A stretch of DNA of 64,000 nucleotides, taken from assembly GCA_017654935.2 (NCBI GenBank), contig CM065687.1:20995331-21059330 (forward strand). The letters are read 5' to 3'. The notes under the pieces are model-generated. The model made no database searches, was not told the origin of the DNA, and was given only the letters and a program-made list of their open reading frames with translations. This stretch comes from Phymorhynchus buccinoides (lineage: Eukaryota > Mollusca > Gastropoda > Neogastropoda > Raphitomidae). The position numbers and the translations under genes were made by a program. Below are positions 1 through 15,160 of the stretch, piece after piece (position 1 is the stretch's first letter; each line of letters opens with the position of its first letter).

Positions 1-380
1 CATGGTGGACATTACGTAGTTGATTATCTTATTGTCTACATCTGAGCGATGGTTTCAGCTTTGCAGAAATAAAGCATCATGTATGATACAGTTATTGCAA
101 GGACACTTACAAATTGGTCTGTGAACAAAATATACTTATAAAGGCACAAGTAACTCTTAGCTGTTTTGAATGTGCTGATCTACTTCAAATTTATTATTAG
201 CCTAATTCAATAAGTGACTTCAGGTGAGTCTCGTTTGGAATGTTATTTCATAAATACATTTTCTTTTCACTCATAAACATAAAGTAGTTCAACCTTAAAT
301 TCCTACCATAATTTTCCATTATCTTCATCTTCAGTTTTGGTCTTCTCTGTGTTCAAAGTACAACCACTAAGTAGGGCTTA
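1..380. other. Intron sequence, nothing recognised
   Basis: AT-rich sequence downstream of the last phosphatase exon in the window. No exon, RNA gene or repeat family was recognised here. Confidence 0.4.
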
Positions 381-382
381 TA

Positions 383-562
383 CAGTGGAACCCCCCTTAC
401 AAGACCTTCAAAAATCATCCAAAATGAGGTCTTATAAGGGAGGGGTCTTAAAGGGAGGTAATTGTAATACTTACAAAGAAGGGCAATGTCTCAGAGAAGT
501 AGGTCTTATGTGGGAGGGAGTCTTATAATGGGAAGTTAAGTCTTATAAGGGAGGTTCTATTG
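383..562. repeat. MITE, CAGTGGAACC family, copy 1
   Basis: The element begins CAGTGGAACC and ends with the imperfect reverse complement GGTTCTATTG. It is flanked by TA on both sides (381-382 and 563-564) and filled with GGTCTTATAAGGGAGG motifs in both orientations. A TA target duplication and CAGT termini suggest a non-autonomous Tc1/mariner- or pogo-like element (inference). Its inner end lies six bases beyond the splice donor of the 569-712 exon. Confidence 0.8.
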
Positions 563-568
563 TATTAC

Positions 569-712
569 CTTGTATTCTTTGCTGACTGCGGTCTGGGACT
601 TCCAGACACTGACGTCGCCGGAGAAGCTGAGGTCCAGCTGATGGAGGGAGACTCTGCTGTTCTGGCTGGAGTAGGCCTCCAGAACGACCTCGTGAAGGAA
701 CTTGTACTGAGC
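569..712 (-). CDS. Receptor PTP exon: C-terminal end of the catalytic domain
   Basis: This is 48 codons in phase 0, with acceptor CAAACCAG and donor AAG|GTAATA. It begins [14 protein letters not shown], the usual continuation of the Q-loop (preceding exon ends MVQTE, giving QTE-AQY) into the last helices of a PTP domain. It ends [10 protein letters not shown], probably entering the linker to a second domain off the left edge. Confidence 0.9.
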
Positions 713-2237
713 CTGGTTTGTCCGTTCATCAACACAAACGTTTATCGGTTACAATCGGACAGATTTGTATAGTTGTCATTGAGAGCCGGACTCCCCGTGG
801 GGAGACCGGCGGGGTATTTCGTTAAATAGTTCCCCCACCTTCTGGAAGTTTTGTGCTTGTAACTTCCATTAATCTGCCACTCTCTTTGATTCTGCCTTTT
901 TACTTTGCTTTCTGTCATCTAATATCTTTCTGACTTACTAACTGGCCCATTCTCCTGCCTTTTTTCCAAAAAATCTTCATAATAATTTTTCTCCTCTGAG
1001 CTCCTCCGAAATCGGAATGTGTCGGCTGTACGTAGCGGGGAGACCAATGAAAACTGAAAACCGGACACATATGTACCTTACCCATTATGGCCATATGGCC
1101 TGGGAACGCAGAAGAAGAAGAGAGCCAGAATACTCTGACACAGTACAAACCGTCATCTGGAGCGACAATCTAATTTGGATTCATCTAAAACCGAATCGTA
1201 CCGGGCACAGTTACAGCGCGAGATAAAGAGGGATGCAGCTCAATCTCAATTATTATATCTTATTCATAATTTGACAAGAGACAGTGAAAAATAAGGAAAA
1301 CTAAAAACAGGAGTGAATGTTTAAGAAACGCGTAGCCTAGATTGGTAAAAGCTAAGCATAATTGTATATCATGTTAAAACTCTTAACATGATATACAATT
1401 ATGATTAATAAGACTGTTTAGGATGAATGGGAACGAGTGTCAAACGTTAGCTTTTGTTGACCTGAAATATTACAAGTTAGACCTAAATGTGGTTTACACT
1501 TATTGCACACTCCACATTGGGAAACAAAACCAAACAAACTTATTCTCCTATCCATATACTAATCCGTTACAGATGAAAAGAGCTTCCAGAAAAAAAAGTA
1601 ACTAATCAAATAATCGATCGGACCGAAGATGTGTCGCACCATACCTCTGTCTGTACCATGATGCACCGCTGTTGACGCAGGTCTCCCACAATGCCTTGGA
1701 CACCCGCGTCCTCACCACGTGACTTCCGGTTGATGGCAATGTCGAGGGCTATGTAGGTGCCTGTTCTCCCCACTCCGGCGCTTTATGGAAGAGAAATTTC
1801 TGAATAGCTTATGACAAAGGCCCACTTGTAATTCTGATATATAATATTGAAGCTTGGGCACATATAACTGCATCCATAAACAGAGCCTGAACGACTTTAT
1901 TCACTGCATGTTATGACATTGGCCTGGGAGATGCTAAAAAAACCTGCAGTCCCATTAAGCCAATTCACGAATACTAGCAGACAGACAGACAAACAGACAC
2001 GTATGGACAAACAACATTCACACACACACACACACACATATACACGCGCGCGCGCACGCACACCTCAAGACCGCATGGACGCACACTGGCACACGTACGC
2101 ATAGTGCACATGGCTGCACCTAGACATCTAAATAGAGATTTACATACATGTATGTGTACTCAGAATCACACAGGCACGTGCACACGCAGTCTATGTACAC
2201 ACACACAAACACACACGCACACACACACACACTACAC

Positions 2238-2278
<41 letters not shown>

Positions 2279-2308
2279 CACACATATATGCACACTACAC
2301 ACACACAC

Positions 2309-2352
<44 letters not shown>

Positions 2353-3567
2353 TCTATACTCTCTCACACACAAACAGACAACAGCTCCTTCTTCATCCGG
2401 GCTGCCATGGAGTGGAACCAACTAAGCGAGGCCGCTGTCACTGCAGGCTCTGTCAGCGCATTTTCATCAGCACTTACCAGATCACCATCTGAGCCTGCAA
2501 CTACTGACTACTAGCTTACTAGGACATTTTGTTTAACACCTTTTTTTGCTTGCTTCTGGAAGTGGGGCCTGGGCCCTTCCGGCTGAACTGGGGGGTTTAA
2601 TGGTCTTAACCCAGGGTAAGCAGTAGGTCTTTCTCCTTCTAAGGTTTCTATTAGGTTCATACGCCCTCCAAGTTCCGTCGCGATTTATCGTCAGAAGTGG
2701 CGTCTGCGACGTATCCAGACAGAAACAGAAACAGACAATGCAACACCCAGATCTACCTGCAGTGCACAACGGAAGGCACCCCGGCTGTTGCACGTGCAGT
2801 GATGTAACGCCAGAAGTCGACCAACGAGCCAGCGGTAGGGACCCCGTGATCCGGCCAGGACAGGTAGTGGTGCTGATGCACCGTGCGAGCATCAGAATTC
2901 TGAGCAAACAAACACACAATATCATTGCACATAAAACTGGGGCCAAAACGTTAAGCAACCTTTGACATAACTTTGTAATATATACCGGTACTTGTCACTA
3001 TAACTGGTCCTTTTTGGTGTTGTTTTTCCTCCTACAAAATATTGATATGGCTTACGTAAGTTATGATTATGCAGTGCATTCTTCATTGCCCACGTTAACA
3101 TCTCTGTATGTCTTTCTGTCCCTATCTTTCTCTCTGTCTGTCTGTCTTTCGTTTGCTCTCTCTCAAAAAAGGGGGAAAACACTGAATGTGACACAGCAAT
3201 TTTATTTATGTTTCTTTGAATGTTAATAATTATGTATATATGTTATACAAAATGTGTTCGATGATGAAATGTATTTATGTACATTCAATGATTTTTTAAA
3301 AAGTTCATTAAAAAAATAACAACATTGTAACACATTTCTCTGAGTGATAGGCACAGAATATTTTTTTGGGCTTGGTAAATCAATACAAATATCTATTTGC
3401 CGACACGCACTACTAATTTCACTTTGTTTACATGCAAATTGCGTCGTGGGTAACGCCCACACCAATGTTAAGGTTTGCTGAACCTATTTGGCTCCAGTTC
3501 AACGCATGATAGAAATCTAATGGAACCAGATACACACACGCACGCACACACACACATACAGGGAGGA

Positions 3568-3626
<59 letters not shown>

Positions 3627-3711
3627 CAGACAGACATAGACAGAGTCAGAGACTTTATTCTAGAAGGATGAGAATTTAGGCTGAGCCTATTCATGCAATA
3701 TGTCGAAAGAC

Positions 3712-3766
<55 letters not shown>

Positions 3767-5835
3767 TAGAGAGAGAGAGAGAGAGAGAGCTACATTAACA
3801 TCAACTTCATGAAATATTAAAAATGAATATAAACGTGATTCTCATAGAGTCATACCCCTTTAGGTTGGATGGAGAAGGTCCTCACTAGGAAGTCGGCCTT
3901 CACATCCACACCATGGCACGTGACCTCCACGTGACCGTACGTCCTCTTCTGACCCATTTCCGGCCAGTACTTGGAACACTTTTTCTGGAGAGAGAAAGTA
4001 CAGTGGTAACTTAGGAACCCAGTAGGCCTATTAGCCGTTTTAAGTGGGGTTGTTACTTCCCTTGGTTTGGTGGCTCACTGATACAGTCCCTTTGTTTGCT
4101 ATAACTTCCGGTGGCGAGTTGGGCAGCTACCGTAGATAGTAGTTCGACTTTCCTGTTTCTGTTTGCGTCGCAGACGCCACTTCTGACGATAAATCGCGAT
4201 GTTGATACGAACATGAATGTTTTGCTGTCCCTATACGTGATTACGCGAGTTTTACTACTCCTTATTTGCTTCAATAACATTTACTTTGTCACCATCTTTA
4301 CCCTGCGCTTTTTGTTTTGTTTCTTTTCATGGTAGGCCTATGGCTATGTCAGTATGTGTTTACTGTTTACCACATCTGTGTAAATAATTACGGTGTGGCG
4401 AGAGCGCCGTATGCTTTGGTTTGTTCGATAATTCCTTTGATGGTTTTACAACAAATAAAATAATCTGAGTTTGAATTTTGATATGGTTGAGGGGAAAGGG
4501 GGCATGCAAGCAAACGGGGGATTCTACTAGAGGGTGGGTGGGTCGTGGATGAAGGATTTTCACTATGATTTGGGAATGGGTAGAACTAGAAGGGTGGGAG
4601 TAAAGTGGGGCGGATGGGGGAAGGGGCTCGCACAGTGACACACACACACGCACACATGTACAGAGATATATATATATATATAGTTTTACATCAGTTTAAA
4701 GAGGCAATGCTATGGCATAGCAGGCACCTTTCTAGAATGGGTTAACCAGTGACATAATTATAAGCCTTTTACTACTTGCCTTATATGCAAATTCCTTGAT
4801 GTTGACTAACTCTACTTTTAAGTTGCGATGGAGGAAGCCAAGGGTCTTACTGACTTTGCTGCGCACATTTGAGATGTGGGTGTCCCATCTAAGGTCTTGT
4901 GATATTGTAAAGCCCAGACATTTATTTTCATCTCTATCCAATCCAGGTCCTGGCCATATAGTTGGTAGTTCTTTATCAGGGGATTTTTCTTCCTGATCAC
5001 ATGGAGGCTCTTGCATTTGTCGGGATGGAAGGACATCCATTTGTTTTCCCATGATGCTAATTCATTTAGGTCTGGTTGGAGATCATTGAGGTCTCTGGGA
5101 GGGTCCACAGCTCGGTGACAGAGTCGTCCACAAAGAGAAAGGAAGTTGGAAGATAGTTGCCTCGAAAGACCATTGATGCCAACAGGAAAAGGGTCGGCCC
5201 AAGCACAGATCCTTGGGGGACTCCTGATTCTACAGGGATAGCTTCGGATGCAGCTCAATCAACAACTATTTTTTTCCTGCCTGCCTGCAAGGAAGCTCTC
5301 AATTAATCTATTGACTGAACTTCTGATCCCATAGTGGCGAAATTATTCATAAGGAGATAGTGATAAATCTTATCAAAGGCCTTTTTAAAATCCACGACTA
5401 GGACGTTGGTCCTTCCAGATAAAAATTTAAAAATAAGCGACAAAAATGTGCTTGATAGTGGTGGTGAGAAATACTGGGTCACCAACTCACTCACACACAC
5501 ACACCACAACTCGCATACACACACAACACAACTCACACACACACGCACGCGCACACGCACACACAGAGGCGCGTGAAGGTCGAGAGGGTATACAGTCGTA
5601 TATTGTAAAGACAAACAATTTATCATGTGTGTGTGTGTGTGTGTCACTGACTGAGTCAGTTGTGTCTGACTATAACCTTTTCATAGCAGATAAAGCGACT
5701 GCTATTCTACTTTTACAGGGCTGGACTGAAATTTGTTTTCATTGGTGGTAGGTGATAGAAGCTGTGAAGCAGTGACCGACACCTAGGCATCTATATATAT
5801 AAAAAAAAGACAAACAATGTATCGTGTGTGTGTCA

Positions 5836-5912
<77 letters not shown>

Positions 5913-8900
5913 ACTGACTGAGTCAGCTGACTATGACTTTCACATAGCAGATAAAGCTACTGCTATTCTACTTAGAACTACAGGGCTGGACTGAAATTTG
6001 TTTTCAGTGGTGGTAGGTGATAGAAGCTGTAAAACAGTGACAGACACCTAGGCATCCATTGTTTCAGAAGGCGTAAAATCTCTATTTTTCTCTCTCTCTA
6101 GGCATCCATAAAATAAGTTTTTAAAAAAGGACCTAGAATACTACCTTGAGGAACACTACTGCTAACATGTGCAGCCTACAGACTGATTTCACATCTTTAC
6201 TATTACAATACTGAGTTCTGTTACATGAAAAGTCTTCTATCCATATTAAGTAAATTGTTGTGGATTCCATAACCATGTAATTTAATTTTATGTTGTAGGC
6301 CTACTTACAACAGTTGTGTTGTAATGGAAAGAGTGACTTGTTTTGGGCTTAAAAGCTGATTAAGTTCTTTTAAAACATTATTTATTATTTATTTTGTTAT
6401 TATTTGTTTTTAAATAAATAGATCTAGCGCAGGCCAAACAATGTCTTAGCGTGTACTATTTCACTTCTGAGTACTGGGTGCACTATCCCAGGTTGTTGGG
6501 GTGATGGCTTATGCACAGTTTCTTATTTCAAGCACTGGGAGAGGGGTGGAAGTAAAGTACATTTTCTTACTACACATTTCATAATTTGCACACCATTTCA
6601 ACGCCCCAGGAGAAATATCAGTATGCAGTACACTTTCTTGTTACAAACTTGCTGTTTGTATACCCTTTGAAAATCCAAAATAAACCCTCTTTTTTTTTAA
6701 AAAAAGCGTGAATAGCAAATTTCTCCTTTACATCCTGCAGTCCTAAAGATTACAGGCACATGGGAGGGAACATGAGAATCAGTGAATAATTGACATCATT
6801 GGTAGTGCAACATACTGGGAATGAGATTGAATCATACAAATTATTTTTAAATTTTGTCTGAAATTGAGAGGATTTGTGGGGATACCCGGATAGTGTTGGT
6901 TAAAATAATGTGAATACGTCTTACTTTGTTGTGTCAGTGTATTTGTATTTAATGCTGTTATAAAGCAAAGTACACCTGTGCATGCGCATTAATTTTGAAT
7001 AAAATCATACCAGCCCCGAAAGTCTCAAAACCTTTTCGTACGAACCTCCCCCCTTCCTCACTACTAGGCAAACGTGTTTTGAATAGGCAAACGTGTATGT
7101 AATTTTTTTGGGGCGTGGTTTCATGATCACAATAGCAGGCAAATGTATTTCACTTTTACCAAAACCGTTTTGAAAAAAAAAATGTAACGAAGCCTACCTA
7201 ACTGCCCCCTTCCCTCCCCTTTTTGTGGGGAAGATTTACTAACTATCCTGGGATAAACACTGATTTTAAGCACTGAGAGAAAGAGCATCATCACCCTAAG
7301 CTAAGTGACCCAGCCAGTCAGGATCCTTTCAGCGGGCACCCAACGTGATGCTGAATGGAGCAGCTACCTTCACTCTAAGCTAAGTGACCCAGCCAGTCAG
7401 GTCCCGATCAGCGGACACCCAACATTATGAAACATAATAGAAAAGGAACCGCCTAAGCTAATGAAAAAAGTTATGTTCTGTGGCTTTTTCGTGCAAGACA
7501 GTATGAGTTTGCTCAGTTGCAGGGTTTGTGATCGAATAAATAATCACAACTGAGCCAAACAAATAAGATCGTGATCTGTTATGAGAAACACACAGTGTTG
7601 TGTAAAAGTAGAGCTGATTAATTAAAAAAAATCAGTGACAAAATTGTGTGTCAGAGATTCAATGCGAGATCTGCAAGCTGCACGCACATCTTTGGTTGTT
7701 CTTTGCCCATTACTTGTCGTCAGGCAAACATTCAGCCCCATCGGCTCGGAAGTGAGTAGATCACTTTTCGCGACTCCGCGCGCTAGAGATAAACAAGCGC
7801 ATTCACTCTTGCAAACCGGCTTCGATAAAACGGCTAATAAAGTACTAGGGACGAATAATAATAATAACAATAATACTACTAATAATACTAATAATCATAT
7901 TAATAATAATGATAATAATAATAATAATAATAATAACAATAATAATGATAATAACAACAAGAAGATGGATTTTGATCAAGCTCGTCCTCCGAAATCGGAT
8001 TGTGTCGGTTGAATGCAGTGGGGACAGCAGTGAAAACTGAAAACCGCCGGACACATACGTACCTCATCCATTATGGCCCTATGGCCTGGGAAAGCAAAAG
8101 AAGAAGACGATCAAGTTCGGATTAGTAAGAAAGTGTCACCTAAAGACTTTTCATGTTAATCATCAAGATGGTGGGTGTAATCATTCAAACGGAGGGATAC
8201 TTTAACTGGCAAAATAACACAACTTTAAGATACTAATTTTAGAAACAATGTCCAACCCGCGTAATATAGCCTATAGCTAAAAGTGACCCATCGCCATGAA
8301 ATGAGTCGTGATGTCCCAGTGGTCACGTTTGAATTATTAAGAATGTTATTCTGTATTTTAAAAAAAAGCTTTCCACCAAACCAAACCTTTTGTAAATAGG
8401 ACTATTTGTTGCAAAGTTATGACGATTTGAAGTCGTATACTCAGGGAATCGGCAAAATGCGAAAATGCAACCGGAAAATTTCTAAATGTTTAGAAAACAA
8501 CCAGCTGTGTCGGATATAATTTTGAATCTTGAATCTTGAATCTAAACACACTTTTAAGGCAGAAAGGATTGTTTTTACACTTCAATACTTCTGTATGAGG
8601 TAGATAAAAACCTACTGTTCAATAATAAGTTACAATTTGAGAATTGATGATTTGACCCCCTTCCACCTAAACTTACCCTTAGGGAGTAAAGTGAGCTAGG
8701 GACATGACAACACGACTCATTTGGTGGCGACGGGTTATGTAAGCAAAACCAATGGCCCCTCTTTAGGTGATGATGAATTTTAAAGGTGGACCCTAACGGA
8801 TGAGTTTTTGCAAGAAACACGTCGAGATCACCACAAAGATAGCCTTTTCAAGGATCGGAACACTCACTTTGCACTGGTTTCCTAGAAATCAAACCCGTCA

Positions 8901-11900
8901 AAACGGTGATTCCTCCTTGGCGGAGATGCCAGAGAGAGTAGCCATTTTGGAAGGGGTGGGTGAAGGTCACTCATTGTGGTTGAAGCGTTTTCTTTCTTTT
9001 TTGTAGTGCAGTACAAAAAAATGGAGCTGTTTCCTTTGTTGTGAGCGAAACTCCTAGGATAATCTGTATAATTTTTTTTTAAAGAAGAAAAATAAGGCTT
9101 GTATTGAGAACGATTGGGTCTAAATACAGGCGGCCATTAGAAAAAGAGACGGCACACACGCCTTCTCTTTGGGTGAAAGAATTTGACTTCCAGCACCTCC
9201 GCCAAGGAGGAATCGCCGATTTGACGGTTTGATTTATTATAGGAAACCAGAGCAAAGTGAGTGTTGCAATCTCTGTAAAGGGTGTTTTCCTGGTGATCTG
9301 GACGTGTTTCTTGCAAAAAACTCATCCGTCAGGGTGGCCCTTTAATGACGAACCACAGGAGGAGCGATGGGTCCGAGAATAATGTCTGCCGCTCGGTGTC
9401 ATTTTCTAGTTCAGCTGTCCTACCTTCCCTTGCTCCTCCAAGTTGGTCAACATGACGATCTGGGAGACGTTGTCCTGCCAGATCATCCACCACAGATCGC
9501 CCGCAGTTCTTTCCAAAGGACCTGTCAAAAAGATAGAGAAATAAGAGAACAAATCAAGCAAGCAAACAAAAGGACATTGTGCAATATATTTTTAAAAAAC
9601 CCAATGTTCACTTGTTATTGTTAGCGCTCATAATTATGCTAACGACTGCCCATGGAAAAAATATCGGGCGTTGTCAGTATCCGTCCTTGTTGACAATTTA
9701 TGGGTTAAGGTCCTGCATTTAATCCATCATTATTTGCAATGACGACACAGTGACATGCTAGGGTAGAGAGAAAACACACCCAGCGTCCTATTGGCCACTG
9801 CAAAGAACACCTTCTGCAAGAGTGAATGCCCTTGTTGGGTGGGGGAAGATGGTTGAGTACTGACCAAACAAGGGAATAACTCTCGCCAATAACCCTATTT
9901 TGAGGCCACTGAATGGCTGCCTTTTGCAAGAGTGAATGCCCTTTTGGATACTGATCAACAAGGGATTAACTCTTGCCGTCAATGGCGTTAATAACCCCTA
10001 CGTACTTGCAGTGGCCAATAGTATTGGCAGACTAATAACCATCGACTAGGCAAAACAGACAAGAATATAAACTTAGTTTTGGGGGTAGAGACAAACTGTA
10101 GAACTATAAGGATAACACTGCTATGCAACAAATTCTGGGTGTACACGACCGTTGGTATCCCCCTTTATACATCAGCTTGTCATTCACACCTTCACGTTGT
10201 GCAACTTGCTCACCCTGGGTAATTTCTATACCGTTATTACCCTTCATACTAAAAACGTAGGCCTACATTCATTTGTTATATTGACTTATTTGTTATAACA
10301 AAATGTCTTAGCGATGATTATAGTGAAGGACGGGTACACTGGTTATTATACTATAGGTTATGCGCCCTCCAAACTATTGGCATACCTTGTGCAGCGATGT
10401 ATTCTTTGTCCGATTGGGCCCCCTGAAAAATAATAAAAAAATAAAAATAAAACCCCACAAGAAGCCAAGCGTATATTTACAAAGCAAAATCAAACGACTG
10501 AAAAGCGGGTATTTTCTCACAAAATGTGTACTACTAAAAATACATAAATAAATAAATAAAATCAACACAAAAAAACAACAACAAAAAACAAAAAACCACC
10601 ACCACGAACAACAAAATGTTTAAATCCGAGAAGCAAAATAGTGCAATCTGGTCATGAAATAAAGGACTAATGCCATTACTGTTCATACCCCTATTGAAAC
10701 ATGTTTTGAACCATTAAGTACCTATCAACTGGTGGTGCTGATGAGTGCTATGTATAGTCCGCGAGGAAATTTAGCTGTCGCTCGGCGACATGATTTTTTT
10801 TTTTTTTTAGGAAAAAGGGTGGGGGCTGCAGCCCCGTAAGCCCCCCCCCCCCCCCGTAGGTCCGGCCCTGCTTACCCACCCCACCCCACCCCGAGTGAGC
10901 CTTGAAGAGCGTTGCCTCTTGTTTTTTGTTTTGTTTCTACCTTGATGTACGATGCATTGATGTAGTCGGAGTCTTCGTCTCCTGGAGGCCTCACCAGAAC
11001 GACTCTGTTCTTGTCATCTGCAAAATGAGTGAGCGACTTACTGTCCTTACTATAAAGCCAACATGTGCTGTAAGTGACGTGATAAGCATAGTTTAGTTAT
11101 TGTCTTAAACTGTGGGATTAGGATTATGTGCCCATAATAGTAAGTGATCCCACACCCATCCTCAACACAACACAACATAATATAAGCCAAATGTAACACT
11201 ATAAGGAATTTAATCAATGATATTGAATAGTTGAGCAACTTAACCTCGAGATTTCTTCCTTGCGGCATAACGACAGTTCCATTTTGGTTCTAGTTTTTAT
11301 TTATATATTTATTTATTTATATATATATTGTTTGTCATTGCTGTTCTATATATGGCATAAGGACAGTTCCATGTCACTGTGTTCAAGTCGATGCACATTA
11401 TGCACATGCCGCACAGTGATTTTATACATAATGTATTTTCGTATATTTTGTAATTATTTGAGTTTGTATTTAGCCTTTCTGCTGTGTTTTATGCCGATAA
11501 ATGTATTGATGACTGTGATTGCTTTTAGTCTAACTAATTTTTCATTCTGTTATCTTTTATTAGGCATGTGTGTACGTATAATTCTTATTCATTTTAGCTC
11601 ATTGTATTATTGCGGAGGAGAAGGGTGGGTTTGGAGGGAGGAGGTAGATGGTGGGAGAGGGTGAGGGAGAGACGGGGGGAGGGGATGGAGAGAGAAAAGG
11701 AGAGGGGAGGGAGGAGGGAGGGACAGGGGGAGGGAGAGAGGGGGAGAGAGAGTCATAGAGAGAGAGAGGAGAGAGAGACAGAGGAGAGGGGGGAGGTTTG
11801 GTTTTGATTGTTCAAATAGGGTCTATGTTTTATTGCCAAAGTGCTGTGATGAGATGGGATATTGGTGGGAAGGGTGGATGGTTGTATGAAAGTGAGCGCG

Positions 11901-13613
11901 CAAGCGGGTGTGCAGTTGTTTTGAAGTGAGCGGGGCGTGTGAAGTGTGAAAGGAACTTTTAAAGCATGTAATTACAATTTATTTAGTTCTTTTATAAAAA
12001 TTGTTTGATTTCTTGTGTGTATATTTGACGTGTCAGCAAAAACATTATCCTTGTTTTTATGAGGACAAAATAAAAGTTGAGTTGAGTTGAGGGCACGGAG
12101 GCCCGTCATAACTGCACTGAAGCAAGCACCCATTCACTGCTATTCTAAAAAGCTGGACTGGAATGTGTTTACCTCGGTAAAAACATTGGGTCTGTACACG
12201 CGGAGCGGGTACTTTAGTACCCGCTAGTTTATACAACTCTAACTGTAAGTGTTAACTGACATTTTCTCTCTTCTTCTTCTGTGGTGGTGGCCAGCTTCTT
12301 TTTATAGAAGTAAATGCACACACTTTAGGGGGTGACCAAAGAAAAAGAAGCAGAAGAGAGAGAAAAGAAAAGCAAAGACAGAAACAGAAATCAGCTATCA
12401 CACATAGTCTACTTGAATTTACTTGGGTCCAGTAGAAAAATACAAGATGCAGCACACACACAAAAACAATTCCTATTTCTGGACTGGGATAGGGATATTC
12501 GACTAGACGCCTTCATAAACATCAAGATCAAACTAATTAATGATCCAAATTGATTTACCATTGTCATTAATTAGATGACAACATCACGTAGCCAACAAAG
12601 CATTTTTAGAAAAAATAAAACTGGACAAGAATGACTTGTGTGGACATCTACTGCTCTTGCGTCAGCTAACTCGCCCAACCCATGTCCTGATACCTGTTTT
12701 AACGCTTGAAGAAATATATGTTAAACTCATTCAAGTCGTTCCGGCCATATATGTCCGGAATTAATAGATAGCTGTCAATTTGATGCATTTGCTTCAAGGG
12801 AAGTAAATATGTGTGCACACCATACTTTGGTCACTTCTAAACTCGCTTCAGACCGTGATCTGTTACCTTAGACCACAAAGTTTGTTTTGTCCTCTGACTT
12901 CCCCTGCTTTTGTATCCTTCTTCGTGGTTTGTTTTTGTGGTGTCTAGGAAAACCAATCGGTGTAGAGAGTTTTTCTACCTATAAAGTCTATATCTATAAA
13001 AAACAAGTTCTGATCTACCACTTCCCTATGTCTAAACCTGAAGTAAAAACCCGTAATCTTCTTTCATTTAGAACTCCTTTTTGTTTATGTCTGTTTTGTT
13101 TGTGTGTGTATGGCTGGAGTGATTTGTGAGTTTTTGTTTTTTTTAATAATTCAAAATCGTTGCGATGCCAATGAGTTTAAAAAAACCAAAGCAATAACCG
13201 TACTGAAATGCTAGAAGATACTCTATTCGTTTGATTGATTTTCGTAAATAATTGGCCCATTAACAAACTTCTCTGAAACACCCAATGCAGCAAAAAACAC
13301 ACACAAAAACAACACACCACGCAAATCAATTTCCTGAGTACTTTACCTGTATCTATAATTAATCATTATACTAAAATAAAAACAAGTAGAAAGGACTAAA
13401 ACAGTGCAAATATTCAGATTTCGAATCGCCATTTTGAAAATTCGTCATCTCTGTAAAACACACACCAAAACAGCCCCAAAGGCATGTGTCAGATACTCAC
13501 AGGCCCCCATTCGCTTGAATCGGTTCTTCCCTACGTTTCCAGGGAGGCTTCCAGCGTTCCACTCGAACAGCATTTCCCGAGCAAATTCCTTTGGTTGAAT
13601 GATACATTACGTA

Positions 13614-13657
<44 letters not shown>

Positions 13658-13673
13658 GGAGAGAGGAGAGAGG

Positions 13674-13711
<38 letters not shown>

Positions 13712-13715
13712 TGAT

Positions 13716-13786
<71 letters not shown>

Positions 13787-15126
13787 CACAATACATAGTT
13801 ATTGGTGACAAAAAAAAAAACAAACAAAAAAAGCCCGCATACGCATACATGACAAAAGAAAATAAAGTTGTCACACAGTCCTTGAATAGTAATGCGTTAT
13901 TCCTCATTCTTTGACTGTACGTGCCTCTTCCTAAAAAACCAAAATCAAAGATATTAATCCTTCCACCCCTTTTAGGGCATGAAGGACTTCAACACCCCCC
14001 CCCCCCCCCCCCCCCCCCCAAATCAAACAAAGCAAAACACAGTATCAATAACAAAAGGGTCAGGCCAATACCTTACATTACAATCACACACATACCATCA
14101 TCCATATTATTTTTGTCTTATCCCTTGACTGTAGGCCTATCTACCTCTTCCCCATACATGTAGGTCTACAATATAACAGGCTGCGTACCAATGGCTCAGT
14201 TGGTAAGAGTCGCTAGCTCGTAAACCGTTAGGTTTGCGAGTGCGGGTGCGGGTTCGAACCCAGCTCGGGTCACAGTGGTGTGTCCTTGGGAAAGGCACTT
14301 TACTCCTATTTTTTCCCCTCACTCCACCCAGGTGTAAATGGATACCTGACGTCAGTTTGGGTAGAAAGCCCTTCGGGTGAGACTTTTCAAAAACCGAGTG
14401 TCCCGTGTGCGAACGCATGCACAAGATCTTGCGCGGTTCACATTCACGCCCACCACCACTATTCAGTACGAGTAGGCCGTGTTTTGTCCGGTGGTGGGAT
14501 GGGTGACACAAATTCACATAGCACACATCATGTGCGCTATTAATGGTCTGAGCGAAGACCGGTGAGTGCGGGGCAGGATAAACATCCCCAACAAACATCC
14601 CCAACTGGAAGAAGAAGAAGAAAAAGAAGCACAGCTGTTTCGAGAGGAACATTTAGTTTATCTATATTTTCATAAGCTTTTTTTCAAGTCAACTTTAATT
14701 TACCATAAGTTACTTTTCATAAATAACAGTCAAGAATATGTTGTAGCATGTGACTAAATTACTTATAGTCAGTGGATAATGCTAGAGTTTCACTCGTGGG
14801 CAATTTTATTTATGTTTGCGATACTAAGTGTATTATTCAAGAACATTTTCTACTAAATAAGTTGTATGATACAGCTCAACAAAACAAGTTTTTACCATAA
14901 ATCTGATGGAAGAAATATATTAAAAATACAATGAAGAACACACAGCCAAAATATTTTTACAAACAAAAGCTTGGTGCAGTTTTTATCTCTAAGATTTCTA
15001 GATTCAGTCTTTTGAAACTAAATAGATTGATTTTGTATGGGATGGAACAGCTGTGGAAGAAGAAGAAGACGAAGTAGAAGAAGAAGAAGAAGAAGGAGGA
15101 GAAGAAGAAGAAGAAGAAGAAGAAGA

Positions 15127-15160
<34 letters not shown>

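Noticed and set aside
2104..2514. A 136-codon open frame on the plus strand
   Set aside because: Mostly His/Thr from the CA repeat. Only the last 40 codons carry meaning, as a LINE tail.
7635..8012. A 125-codon frame
   Set aside because: The second half is Asn from the AAT repeat, and the first half matches no family I know and has no splice or codon support.
14185..14272. Possible functional tRNA gene
   Set aside because: The tRNA-like head is followed by a conserved SINE body and GAA tail, and a diverged copy exists at 59405-59780.
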